A stretch of 64,000 bases of DNA from Epilithonimonas lactis (lineage in GTDB: Bacteria; Bacteroidota; Bacteroidia; Flavobacteriales; Weeksellaceae). The notes beneath the pieces were generated by a model. The model was given only the letters and a program-made list of their open reading frames with translations. It was not told where the DNA came from and searched no databases. Below, piece after piece: positions 53,444 to 61,418 of this stretch (positions are counted from its first letter, which is position 1; every line of letters begins with the position of its first letter). The DNA lies in NCBI RefSeq assembly GCF_900110605.1, contig NZ_FOFI01000001.1, positions 682,001-746,000 of the forward strand. Reading direction: 5' to 3'. Both the position numbers and the translations under genes were made by a program.

Positions 53444-53472
53444 ACACCGATATTTTCGGTGTTTTTTTTTGG
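53444..53472 (+). terminator. Terminator after the DUF1684 gene
   Basis: AACACCGA and TTCGGTGTT arms with a four-base loop and a long T run. Confidence 0.85.
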
Positions 53473-53583
53473 TAAATAAATTTGTGGAAGGTAAAAAATG
53501 AGTATTAAAATTATTAAATTTGCATCGATAATAATTTATGGTAATAAATTCATTAGTAAAACATTCCTAAATAAATTAAAACT

Positions 53584-54831
53584 GTGAAAACAAAACTATT
53601 TTTTTTAGCATCAATTGCTTTTTCTCTATTTTGCAAAGCGCAAAACGTAACAATTCCAGATCCGATCTTCAAGGCTTATCTTGTCAGTAGTCCAGCGATC
53701 AATACCAATGGAGATGCTCAAATACAGGTATCCGAAGCAGCTGCTTTTACAGGAACTATCGACTGCTCCTCAAAGGGAATAGCAAGTATGACTGGCCTGG
53801 AGGCGTTCGTAAGTCTTACAAAATTAAGTTGCTTTGGTAATCTTCTGACAACTTTGGATGTTAGCAAAAATACTGCATTGACGAGCATTGTCTGTGCTGG
53901 CAATCAACTTTCAACGTTGGATGTGACGAAGAATTTGGCATTGACCGAGTTGAACTTTCATACCAATCAGATCTCAACATTGGATGTTTCCAAAAATACG
54001 CTTCTGACATTTTTGGCGTTCTCCAACAATTTGTTCACGACAATCGATGTTACCAAGAATACAGCCTTGACCGACCTGATCTGTGAAAACAATCTTTTGA
54101 CCAGTTTGGATGTGAGCAAAAATACAAACTTGATCAATTTGGATGCTGGTAATAATCAATTTGCATCTTTGAACCTGCAGAACAATGCTGCCTTGGAAAT
54201 GCTAACCGTAAACCTCAATCCGCTGACTGCTTTAGATTTGACGGGTAACCCGGCGTTGACAATCTTGAATGCGATCGGAAATAATTATACAACAATCGAT
54301 TTAAGCAAAAACACTGCATTGCTGGCTTTGGACTTCACAAATGGAAAGTTGAAGAGTTTGGATGTCAGCAACAACCAGCTTTTGGAGTTGCTGTTGGCAA
54401 ATAGCAATCAATTATTGTCTGTTAATTTGAAGAACGCAAATAATGAAGTTTTGGTCTATGTGGATTTGACTGGGAATCCCGACCTTTCGTGCATTCAGGT
54501 TGATAATATGGAAGTTGCGAATAATTATGCCTCATTAGAATATTGGATAAAAGACGCGAGCGCAACTTACAGCATTAATTGCAATTCTACTTTGGGTCTT
54601 AATGATATTTCTAAAGGCGATGTGAAAATCTATCCAAATCCAACAAGGTCGTCTGTTAATTGGTCTGTGGCTGCTGATGTAGAAGTTTATAATACCGTTG
54701 GACAAAGGGTTTTGATAAGCAGAAATTCCTCTTCAGTAGATCTTTCCAAATTTTCTGATGGTGTGTACATTGTCGTCTTGAAGGATAAAAATGGAAAGGA
54801 ACTTCAAAGAAGTAAAATTATTAAGAACTAA
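53584..54831 (+). CDS. Leucine-rich repeat T9SS cargo protein
   Basis: 415 aa with a GTG start at 53584 (no upstream ATG in frame). Signal peptide ends in FCKAQ. About nine tandem 21-residue repeats lie between residues 75 and 285, pattern LTTLDVSKNTALTSIVCAGN, giving an LRR/internalin-like solenoid. C-terminal type A sorting domain from about residue 345: VKIYPNPTRSSVNWSV and a final KELQRSKIIKN. Surface-exposed protein, probably for binding. A TAAATTTG element lies at 53515-53522. Confidence 0.9.
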   Translation: MKTKLFFLASIAFSLFCKAQNVTIPDPIFKAYLVSSPAINTNGDAQIQVSEAAAFTGTIDCSSKGIASMTGLEAFVSLTKLSCFGNLLTTLDVSKNTALTSIVCAGNQLSTLDVTKNLALTELNFHTNQISTLDVSKNTLLTFLAFSNNLFTTIDVTKNTALTDLICENNLLTSLDVSKNTNLINLDAGNNQFASLNLQNNAALEMLTVNLNPLTALDLTGNPALTILNAIGNNYTTIDLSKNTALLALDFTNGKLKSLDVSNNQLLELLLANSNQLLSVNLKNANNEVLVYVDLTGNPDLSCIQVDNMEVANNYASLEYWIKDASATYSINCNSTLGLNDISKGDVKIYPNPTRSSVNWSVAADVEVYNTVGQRVLISRNSSSVDLSKFSDGVYIVVLKDKNGKELQRSKIIKN

Positions 54832-54956
54832 GAGTAAGGATTTTTTGTTCCTAGATTTGATTTGGAAACATTTGTTTTCTTAGAAATTAACATTTAACGT
54901 TCCTTTAACAGCCCATTAGCACGAACCTTGGAAGTTATCATTCAAATCAAAAAATT

Positions 54957-55334
54957 ATGAGTGATAAAAAAGTAGCCGGTCTATGGATAGACGGAACAAA
55001 AGCAATCGTAGTGACCAATCACGACTCTCAGGAAGTAACAGAATTTGCAGTTGTTGATACGGTAAAAGCGGAGATCCAGCACGGAAATTCAAGTGAAAAT
55101 GCAGCGAACAATGCAGAGCAATCCAACAAATTGAAATTCTACAAAGAAATTGAAAAGTTGATCACGAACAGTACCGATCTTTACGTGACTGGCCCTGGAA
55201 CTTCCCAAGAGGAATTGAGAAATCACCTTCTGGAAACGGCACAGTACAAAAATCTAAACATCAAACTAGGAACAGATTCACAGCTTAGTGAACAGCAAGT
55301 TCTGGAGGAAGTGAAATCTCACTTCAACGCATAA
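54957..55334 (+). CDS. Small hypothetical protein, possible eRF1-like
   Basis: 125 aa, acidic, no signal peptide. The start KKVAGLWIDGTKAIVV is a beta-hairpin with a WIDGTKA loop, and LYVTGPGTSQEELRNHLLET resembles the GxGxxKEE-type loop of bacterial eRF1-like (baeRF) proteins. The match is a tentative impression. Flanked by a terminator on its right, standing alone. Possibly stress-related (inference). Confidence 0.55.
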   Translation: MSDKKVAGLWIDGTKAIVVTNHDSQEVTEFAVVDTVKAEIQHGNSSENAANNAEQSNKLKFYKEIEKLITNSTDLYVTGPGTSQEELRNHLLETAQYKNLNIKLGTDSQLSEQQVLEEVKSHFNA

Positions 55335-55364
55335 AAAAAGCGACCTGATTTGGTCGCTTTTTTT
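55335..55364 (+). terminator. Terminator after the 54957 gene
   Basis: AAAGCGACC and GGTCGCTTT arms with a six-base loop and flanking A and T runs. Active in both directions by symmetry; it lies between convergent genes. Confidence 0.85.
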
Positions 55365-55367
55365 TAT

Positions 55368-55854
55368 TTAATCTTTTAGTAATTCAGATTTGATATTCTT
55401 TTGGGTCACGATGTTTCTAAATTCTTGAATCTGATTTCCTGATAAAACTCTTTTTGGTAAAAAACCGTATGCTGTAGAATTATGATAAACTAATATCCAG
55501 TTTTTCAGCTCTTTGACTTTGTAGATATTCTCCCACAGAATTTTTGCTTCAAAGCCTTCTCCAACGTCACTAAATCCTTTCTCATCAATTTCTGAAATCG
55601 TTCGTAAACCTAAAATCTTGTGTGATCTATAAAATTTCTGAAATCTCACATAAAGCAGAATCGGATAAAAAACTAAAGTGAAAAGTACAATAAACAAAGA
55701 TGTGAACTCATAGAACATTTCGTATAAAAACAAATTTTCAATGATGAAATACAAGTCCTAATAGAGTTATGCCAATAAAAAGTGGTCTTTTGTAAGTTTG
55801 AAAAAACATGAGCTTTATATACTCAGATTGCTCTATTTTATATTCAATTTTCAT
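55368..55854 (-). pseudogene. YcxB-like membrane protein gene with a frameshift
   Basis: The C-terminal part (128 codons, to the stop at 55368) is a YcxB-like domain with two hydrophobic segments and SEIDEKGFSDVGEGFEAKIL. Its proper N-terminus lies upstream in another frame: the ATG at 55854 reads MKIEYKIEQSEYIKLMFFQT then a hydrophobic stretch ending LGLVFHH and a stop. Joined near 55755-55765 the two give about 162 aa, the expected size. One extra base explains it. Broken gene or assembly error. It lies 12 nt after mutS2. Confidence 0.7.
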
Positions 55855-55866
55855 AGTCTAATTTAT

Positions 55867-58014
55867 TTAAATCCGCTCCAATTCCCCAGAATCAATCGTG
55901 GTTTTGAAAGTTCCGTAGTTCACGGTGACTTTGTTTTTCTTGATCTCATCTATCGTCCCAACGCTTGCGCTTCCTTTGATGCGGACGCGCTGACCAACTT
56001 TCATCCAGATCGCACGTTCTGCAACGCGTTTTTCTTCTAATTTTTCATTGGTTTCTACAATCTTTTCCTGAACGTCCTCCTTCTTCAGTTGCTGCGTGAT
56101 CTTTCGTTTGATGACTTGCAGACGTTTGCTTTCGTCTTTGTCCACGCCGATTTTTCGGAACTTTTCCTGTTCCAAGATCTTCACGAAATCTTTTACCACA
56201 TCTTTTCGGGATTTCCCTTTCACGTAACTGTCGATGAAAGATTCGATTTTGTTCCCGAATTGAAGTTTGCGATGCTCGTCTTCATACAATTTCTGGAAAT
56301 TATGAAGTTTTTGCTGAAGTTGTTCGTTCAGTTTTTGAAGATTGTCACGTTTGTCTTCTACGGAATCTCGCTTTTCCGAAAGGTCAGATTTGATCTTCTC
56401 AACCTCGAATTTCTCCTGCTGAAGTTTCACGATGGTTTTATCAAGATTAACAATGTCGTGTTCCACTTTTTTCTTGGCAGAATTGATGATGAATCTTGGA
56501 ATTCTATTTTTCTCCGCCACTTCAAAAGTGAAAGAACTTCCGGCTTGTCCAACTTCCAATTTGTAAAGAGGCTCAAGTGAATTTTCATCAAAAAGCATCG
56601 CGGCATTTGTCGCTGCGGGAAGATTTTCCACAACCAGCTTAATGTTCGTGTAATGCGTGGTGATGATGCCGAAACTCTTTTTGTCGTAGAAAAACTCCAG
56701 GAAACTTTCTGCCAACGCGCCACCCAATTCCGGATCGGATCCAGTTCCAAATTCATCGATCAATAAGAGTGATCTTGCATCTGCCTGTTTGATCATTCCA
56801 GACATTTTTTTCAGTCGGGAAGAATATGTTGATAAATGATTTTCAATGGATTGATTGTCACCGATGTCCGTCATGATTTTTTCGAAGAAGAACATTTCGG
56901 ATTTTGGATGACAAGGCACCAAGATGCCAGTTTGGATCATCAATTGCAGCAATCCAACGGTTTTCAGGGTGATGGATTTTCCTCCTGCGTTTGGTCCGGA
57001 GATGCAGACGATTCTATTGTGTTCGGTCAAAGAAATCGTCTGTGAGAAGATCTCTTTTTTCTCTTTTTTGTTTCTGATCCAAAGCAACGGATGGAAAGCT
57101 TCCCGCAATCTCAAAGTCTGATGTCGGTTGATCTTTGGAAGGATTCCATTCACCAATTCCGCAAATTTTGCTTTCGCTCGAATTAGATCCAGATCAAAAA
57201 TATAAGTTTGATAATCTGAAAGCTGCGGTTGAAATTCAGCGATTTCGGCTGTCAGTTTTCTGAGGATCTTGTCAATCTCTTTTTTCTCTTCCTCCTGATT
57301 TTCTTTTAGTTTGAAATAATGTTTTACGACACTTTCCGGTTGAACAAAAGTGATGGAGCCTGTTTTCGAAATGCCCAAAACTCTTCCGTTCACTCTTTTC
57401 TTGAATCCGGATTTAACCGCCAAAACACGTTGGTCTTCGATGATGCTTTCCTTGATGTCGTCCAAAAACTCACTTTGCCCGTAATTGAAAAGTGCTCTGT
57501 TGAAATTCTCATCAATTGCTTTTCTGGCGTGCTGAATTTCTGTTCTAAGTGTTTTCAGGATTGGCGACGCTTCGGTTTTTACATCTCCGAAACGGTTGAA
57601 GACTTTATCGATTTTATCAACAATCTCTTTTCGGAATTCCAAGTGTTTGACCTCTTCCAAAAGTGTTGGGAAAAGTTCGGAAAGCTGCGGGAAAAACCGT
57701 TGCAATTTCCCGATCTGTTCCGTCATCGTTTTAATCCTGATGAAGGATTTGTTTTCCAATCGGAAATTCTCGATCAGCATCAGTTTCAATTCTTCTTCGA
57801 TGTCTTCGTACTGGTCGAATGGAACGGCTGTTGAGCTTTCGAAGCTTGAAAGGAATTCTGAGGTTTTTTTCAAAGATATTTCGGCTTCGTCTATTGGCAT
57901 TGGCCGAAGTTCCATGATCTTGTCTGCCGTTTTTGGCGAGAATGCGAAAGGTGCGATCTCCGAAAGAAGTTCCGGAAATTCTAATTCATTAAGGTCTGCT
58001 TGGTTGATATTCAC
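55867..58014 (-). CDS. mutS2: MutS2-like DNA-binding ATPase without a Smr domain
   Basis: 715 aa with a GTG start at 58014. The P-loop GPNAGGKSITLKT is near residue 345, and SLLLIDEFGTGSDP is the Walker B/ABC signature region. A long coiled coil follows (about 520-650). The C-terminus ends in a KOW/SH3-like strand module (AERAIWMKVGQRVRIKGSAS) and has no Smr endonuclease domain with its H.HG motif. Typical MutS2 is about 780 aa with Smr. It may act on recombination intermediates or collided ribosomes without nuclease activity. Confidence 0.85.
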   Translation of the reverse strand: MNINQADLNELEFPELLSEIAPFAFSPKTADKIMELRPMPIDEAEISLKKTSEFLSSFESSTAVPFDQYEDIEEELKLMLIENFRLENKSFIRIKTMTEQIGKLQRFFPQLSELFPTLLEEVKHLEFRKEIVDKIDKVFNRFGDVKTEASPILKTLRTEIQHARKAIDENFNRALFNYGQSEFLDDIKESIIEDQRVLAVKSGFKKRVNGRVLGISKTGSITFVQPESVVKHYFKLKENQEEEKKEIDKILRKLTAEIAEFQPQLSDYQTYIFDLDLIRAKAKFAELVNGILPKINRHQTLRLREAFHPLLWIRNKKEKKEIFSQTISLTEHNRIVCISGPNAGGKSITLKTVGLLQLMIQTGILVPCHPKSEMFFFEKIMTDIGDNQSIENHLSTYSSRLKKMSGMIKQADARSLLLIDEFGTGSDPELGGALAESFLEFFYDKKSFGIITTHYTNIKLVVENLPAATNAAMLFDENSLEPLYKLEVGQAGSSFTFEVAEKNRIPRFIINSAKKKVEHDIVNLDKTIVKLQQEKFEVEKIKSDLSEKRDSVEDKRDNLQKLNEQLQQKLHNFQKLYEDEHRKLQFGNKIESFIDSYVKGKSRKDVVKDFVKILEQEKFRKIGVDKDESKRLQVIKRKITQQLKKEDVQEKIVETNEKLEEKRVAERAIWMKVGQRVRIKGSASVGTIDEIKKNKVTVNYGTFKTTIDSGELERI

Positions 58015-58066
58015 AATGCAAATTTACGAATTTGAAATGTTTTAAAATTTGAAAATTCATATTTGA

Positions 58067-58280
58067 AATTTCTTTCAGAAATTGAGTTTTTGTTTGTCTT
58101 CGAGAACCTCAGACTGACAAAAAATCAAGTGGATAATTTCTTTCAGAAATAGATTTTTTTTTATTGGTCTTCCCTTCGTTTGGCTCGGGATAAACTTCGC
58201 CTCAGACTTACAAAGATTTCCAATGGATAATTTCTTTCAGAAATTGAGTTTTTATTGGTCTTCGAGAACCTCAGACTGAC
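58067..58280. repeat. Tandem/interspersed repeats AATTTCTTTCAGAAAT
   Basis: AATTTCTTTCAGAAAT occurs at 58067-58082, 58135-58150 and 58229-58244. The first and third are each followed by CTTCGAGAACCTCAGACTGA (58098 and 58259). The middle copy carries a variant insert. They fill most of the gap between mutS2 and copy B. Confidence 0.85.
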
Positions 58281-58392
58281 AGCTTTTAAATTTTGAAATT
58301 TGATTTATGGATTGTAGTTTTTAAGATGATAAAAGGTTTTGAATTGAGATTCTGATTTGATTTGGAAATAGGATCGTCGATCAATGCGAAGC

Positions 58393-58492
58393 GCAGCCCG
58401 ACTTGAACGGAGCTCTTTTTCTTTTCGTTGCCTTCGACTAAGCTCAGGCAACGAAAAGAAAAAAGCGGGAGTGGAAGGCGGAAAAGCTGCCC
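58393..58492 (+). repeat. Dispersed 100-bp palindromic element, copy B
   Basis: Same ends and hairpin arms as copy A (52681), but the loop reads TTCGACTAAGCTCA, nearly the reverse complement of copy A's TGAGCATAGTCGAA. The loop has therefore been inverted relative to the arms. Confidence 0.9.
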
Positions 58493-58500
58493 AAATTAAT

Positions 58501-58535
58501 AACAAAAACAACATCACCGGAAAACCAGTGATGTT
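58501..58535 (-). terminator. Terminator of the YceI-porin-YceI cluster
   Basis: AACATCACCGG pairs with CCAGTGATGTT with one mismatch and a four-base loop; on the minus strand it is followed by a T-rich tract. It lies 36 nt past the YceI gene stop at 58571. Confidence 0.65.
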
Positions 58536-58570
58536 GGATTGAAAAATCTAATTGTATGAAAAAGTATGAT

Positions 58571-59071
58571 TTAAATTTTGGTCGATAAGCTGAAGGTGAG
58601 ATCCAGATCGTCTTTTACCACGACCATTCCGCCCATTTTTTTTGGTGGCGTGATGTTGAAATCACTGAATTTGACATTCTTTCGGCCAACCATTTTATTG
58701 TTCTCTAAATTGAATTCTACATTGTACTTTCTACTTTGGTTCATCATTTTGACTTCCACAACGGCAAGGAATTTCTTTTGATTTCTAGTGAAATTGAGGA
58801 ACTTGATGGTCATTTCCGGATACTTTTCTGCATTCAGGATCTTCTGGAAATCTTTGGTCATCATCTTGTTGCCGCAGTCGAAATCTGTGACTTTCAAAAT
58901 GATATTCGGTAGGTTTTTTTCTGAAAAGGAATAAGCTTCATTTTTGAATTTGCTGTTGGTGCATTGGAAACTACTGACGTTTGTACTGCCATTGATCTTC
59001 ACGAAGTTTTCCTGTGCACCGATTTGGATGATCGTGGTCAAGAAAAGGAGTAAAATATAGAAAGGTCTCAT
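58571..59071 (-). CDS. YceI-like secreted protein
   Basis: 166 aa. Signal peptide ends in QIGAQ. The lipocalin-like YceI fold is suggested by VEFNLENNKMVGRKNVKFSD and MGGMVVVKDDLDLTFSLS, which form the conserved C-terminal strands. YceI proteins bind isoprenoid-like lipids in a beta-barrel. Weaker match than the other YceI gene in the cluster. It is the last gene, after the porin. Confidence 0.75.
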   Translation of the reverse strand: MRPFYILLLFLTTIIQIGAQENFVKINGSTNVSSFQCTNSKFKNEAYSFSEKNLPNIILKVTDFDCGNKMMTKDFQKILNAEKYPEMTIKFLNFTRNQKKFLAVVEVKMMNQSRKYNVEFNLENNKMVGRKNVKFSDFNITPPKKMGGMVVVKDDLDLTFSLSTKI

Positions 59072-59137
59072 GACTTTTGATTTTTAAAGAAAGCAGAGGA
59101 TTCCCGAGAGTTTCCCCTGCTGCTATTAACTAAATAT

Positions 59138-60424
59138 TTAAAAAGAGATCACTGCTTCCAACATGAATCCGTTGAATTTTCCATCGCTTTTGATGTTGGT
59201 CGTTGGATAGCCGTCGTATTTTTGATTCACGTATTCCAATTTTGTCAGGATGTTTTTGGTCATGAACCAACCTCCGCCAATGTTGTATCTGTCTACGCTG
59301 ATGTCTTCTCCGGTGATTATTTTTCCGTCTACTTTGTTGTATCGGCCGCCGAAGTAGAAGTTCTCGTCGTTGCCAAATCTGTAAAGCAATTCTGCTGCAT
59401 ATTGGTTGTAGGTTCTTCTTTCAGTTTCTGTCAAGTTACGTCCAGATGCAGATTCGAAGATCCCGAAGAATTCCAGTCCTTTGTATTTCACAAATGGATT
59501 GATCATGAATGAGGTCAATGTGTTTTGGAAATCCGGATCTACCATTCCGCTTCTCATTTGAGCAGAAGATGTGGCGGCTGTGTTTTCCATCACGAAGTAA
59601 TATCTTGATCCAGCTCTGTCGCCATTATAGAAATCCAATCTTGGTGCTCTTGCGATGTTGTATGCGGAGCCTGTCAATCTGACTCTCAGATCTTCGTTGA
59701 CCTGTTTGTCGTAACCGATTTTTCCGTAGATTCCAGGGCTTGTGCCTCCAGTGGCCGTTTGGTTCAATTTTCCGTTGGTCACACCACCCATCACGATTAC
59801 GCCGTTTCTTCTGTAGTAAATCTCTGCAAAAGGGAAAGTGGCGTAAGCATCCATCAAGTAATTACCTACAAATGGATTCATGATGGCGTAAGCGTTGTCT
59901 GATCTTCTGAGTTGCGCATCACCATAGTTGATCTGGTCTTGACCTACTTTGATGGTAGTATATTTCATAATGTCTTCAGCAAAACCTTTCTGGATAAAAT
60001 CCAGTTTGTCAATTTGCAAGTAACCACCTTTCACATAGGTTTCGTTGTGGTGACGAGAAGATAGGAATGTTCTCAAGTGAAGATTCACACCATCGTACAA
60101 AGCAACGTCTAAGTCTAAGTTTGCAGTTGGAAGGTTGATGTTATTTCCCAGGTCAAACAATTGATTTGTATTTACGCCAGCGGCATTGATTACAGGCGTT
60201 GCGTTGTTCTCGTGTTTCAAGCCTTGGAACTGTAGGGCAAATGCGCCACCCACTTTCACTCTCAAGTGATCAAAGGTTGAAACGGTATCTTTTGGATTTT
60301 CAAAAACGGTCAATCCACGTTTGTCTCTTGGTTTTAGATTGTCCAGTTTGCCTTCCTGTGCGAATCCAAATGTTGCGGTCAGTAAAGCTGCGATGAGGCC
60401 GGCTTTCAGTAGATTTCTTTTCAT
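59138..60424 (-). CDS. Outer-membrane porin-like beta-barrel protein
   Basis: 428 aa. Signal peptide MKRNLLKAGLIAALLTATFG plus FAQ. The rest is rich in amphipathic strands typical of a 16-stranded barrel and ends in the aromatic GFMLEAVISF, the C-terminal outer-membrane signal. Similar to phosphate-selective porin O/P-like proteins. It lies between two YceI genes; the trio may handle uptake or storage of a hydrophobic compound (inference). Confidence 0.8.
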   Translation of the reverse strand: MKRNLLKAGLIAALLTATFGFAQEGKLDNLKPRDKRGLTVFENPKDTVSTFDHLRVKVGGAFALQFQGLKHENNATPVINAAGVNTNQLFDLGNNINLPTANLDLDVALYDGVNLHLRTFLSSRHHNETYVKGGYLQIDKLDFIQKGFAEDIMKYTTIKVGQDQINYGDAQLRRSDNAYAIMNPFVGNYLMDAYATFPFAEIYYRRNGVIVMGGVTNGKLNQTATGGTSPGIYGKIGYDKQVNEDLRVRLTGSAYNIARAPRLDFYNGDRAGSRYYFVMENTAATSSAQMRSGMVDPDFQNTLTSFMINPFVKYKGLEFFGIFESASGRNLTETERRTYNQYAAELLYRFGNDENFYFGGRYNKVDGKIITGEDISVDRYNIGGGWFMTKNILTKLEYVNQKYDGYPTTNIKSDGKFNGFMLEAVISF

Positions 60425-60458
60425 GATATTTAAATATTTAGTTGTTATTATTAAAAAG

Positions 60459-60995
60459 TTATTCGGCTACCACATTCACTTTTACAGTGACCACATCGCC
60501 GGTTTTGATTCCCATGAAACCTGGGCGATCCATTCCGAATTCTGATAGTTTGATGGTTTCTGTTCCATCGATAATGTATGAGTATCCTTTTTTGACGATC
60601 GATACTGGGAACGAAACATTTTTGGTAGCTCCAGCAATGGTCAATTTCCCTGCAGCATTGCTTTTTCCTAGGTTAATGGAAGTCGCTGTGAAGGTCACAT
60701 TTGGTGCTTTGTCGGACTTCAAAGCTTCGTAGGCTTTCTTTTCCATCGTTTTTCCTTTTTCTGCTTTCAGGGTTTTTACAGGAACTGTATAGGTGATGTT
60801 GGTGATTGCATTTCCATTCACAACACCTGAGAAAGTGGCGGTAGAACCTTTCATTTCCCAATCGTGCATCGGCGATGTTCCAGAGATTGTGATTGCTGTA
60901 GATTTTTGATTTAATTTTTGAGCATTTGATAATTGAGGTAAGAATGTTGCTCCTAAAAGAATTGCCAAGCCAAATAGATTTTTCGTTGTTTTCAT
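60459..60995 (-). CDS. YceI-family periplasmic protein
   Basis: 178 aa. Signal peptide ends in SNAQ. The YceI signatures ISGTSPMHDWEMKG, ITYTVPVKTLKAEKGKTMEK and IKLSEFGMDRPGFMGIKTGD are all present. Binds polyisoprenoid or other lipids. First gene of the cluster, 34 nt before the porin. Confidence 0.9.
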   Translation of the reverse strand: MKTTKNLFGLAILLGATFLPQLSNAQKLNQKSTAITISGTSPMHDWEMKGSTATFSGVVNGNAITNITYTVPVKTLKAEKGKTMEKKAYEALKSDKAPNVTFTATSINLGKSNAAGKLTIAGATKNVSFPVSIVKKGYSYIIDGTETIKLSEFGMDRPGFMGIKTGDVVTVKVNVVAE

Positions 60996-61418
60996 TTTCG
61001 TAAAATTTGATTGTTATAATTAAATATTTCCCTATTTTGATATGTCAAAGGTATAATGTTATTAATGAATACAATATTATATTATGATGACAAAAATCTT
61101 ATGATTGTATCTTATTGTATAATTGATAAAATTTATCGATAATGCTTATCGATTTTGTCTAAATGTTAATTTTTTCTTAATTCTAATTTTGTCTTTTATT
61201 GATAATGGTTGACGAAAAATCAGATATGATATTTGTTAGGTCGGTAATCAATGATGAAAATCAGTTGAACTATTTTTGAATATTTACAAAAAATATTAAA
61301 TTATTAAGGATTTAATAAAATTAATATGATGAATATCATTAGGAAGCAAGCCGCAAAATTTGTATTTTATAAAGTCGATGTATTTGTTATTTTTGTAGCT
61401 TAAAACACGAATACTAAA
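60996..61418 (+). other. Gene-free intergenic region with antiporter promoter
   Basis: 423 bp between the divergent YceI and antiporter genes. AT-rich. TATTTTTG at 61388-61395 is a -7-like element 24 nt before the antiporter ATG. TGATGAATATCATTA (61327-61341) is a small inverted repeat. No ORF with support, tRNA or repeat is seen. Confidence 0.5.
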
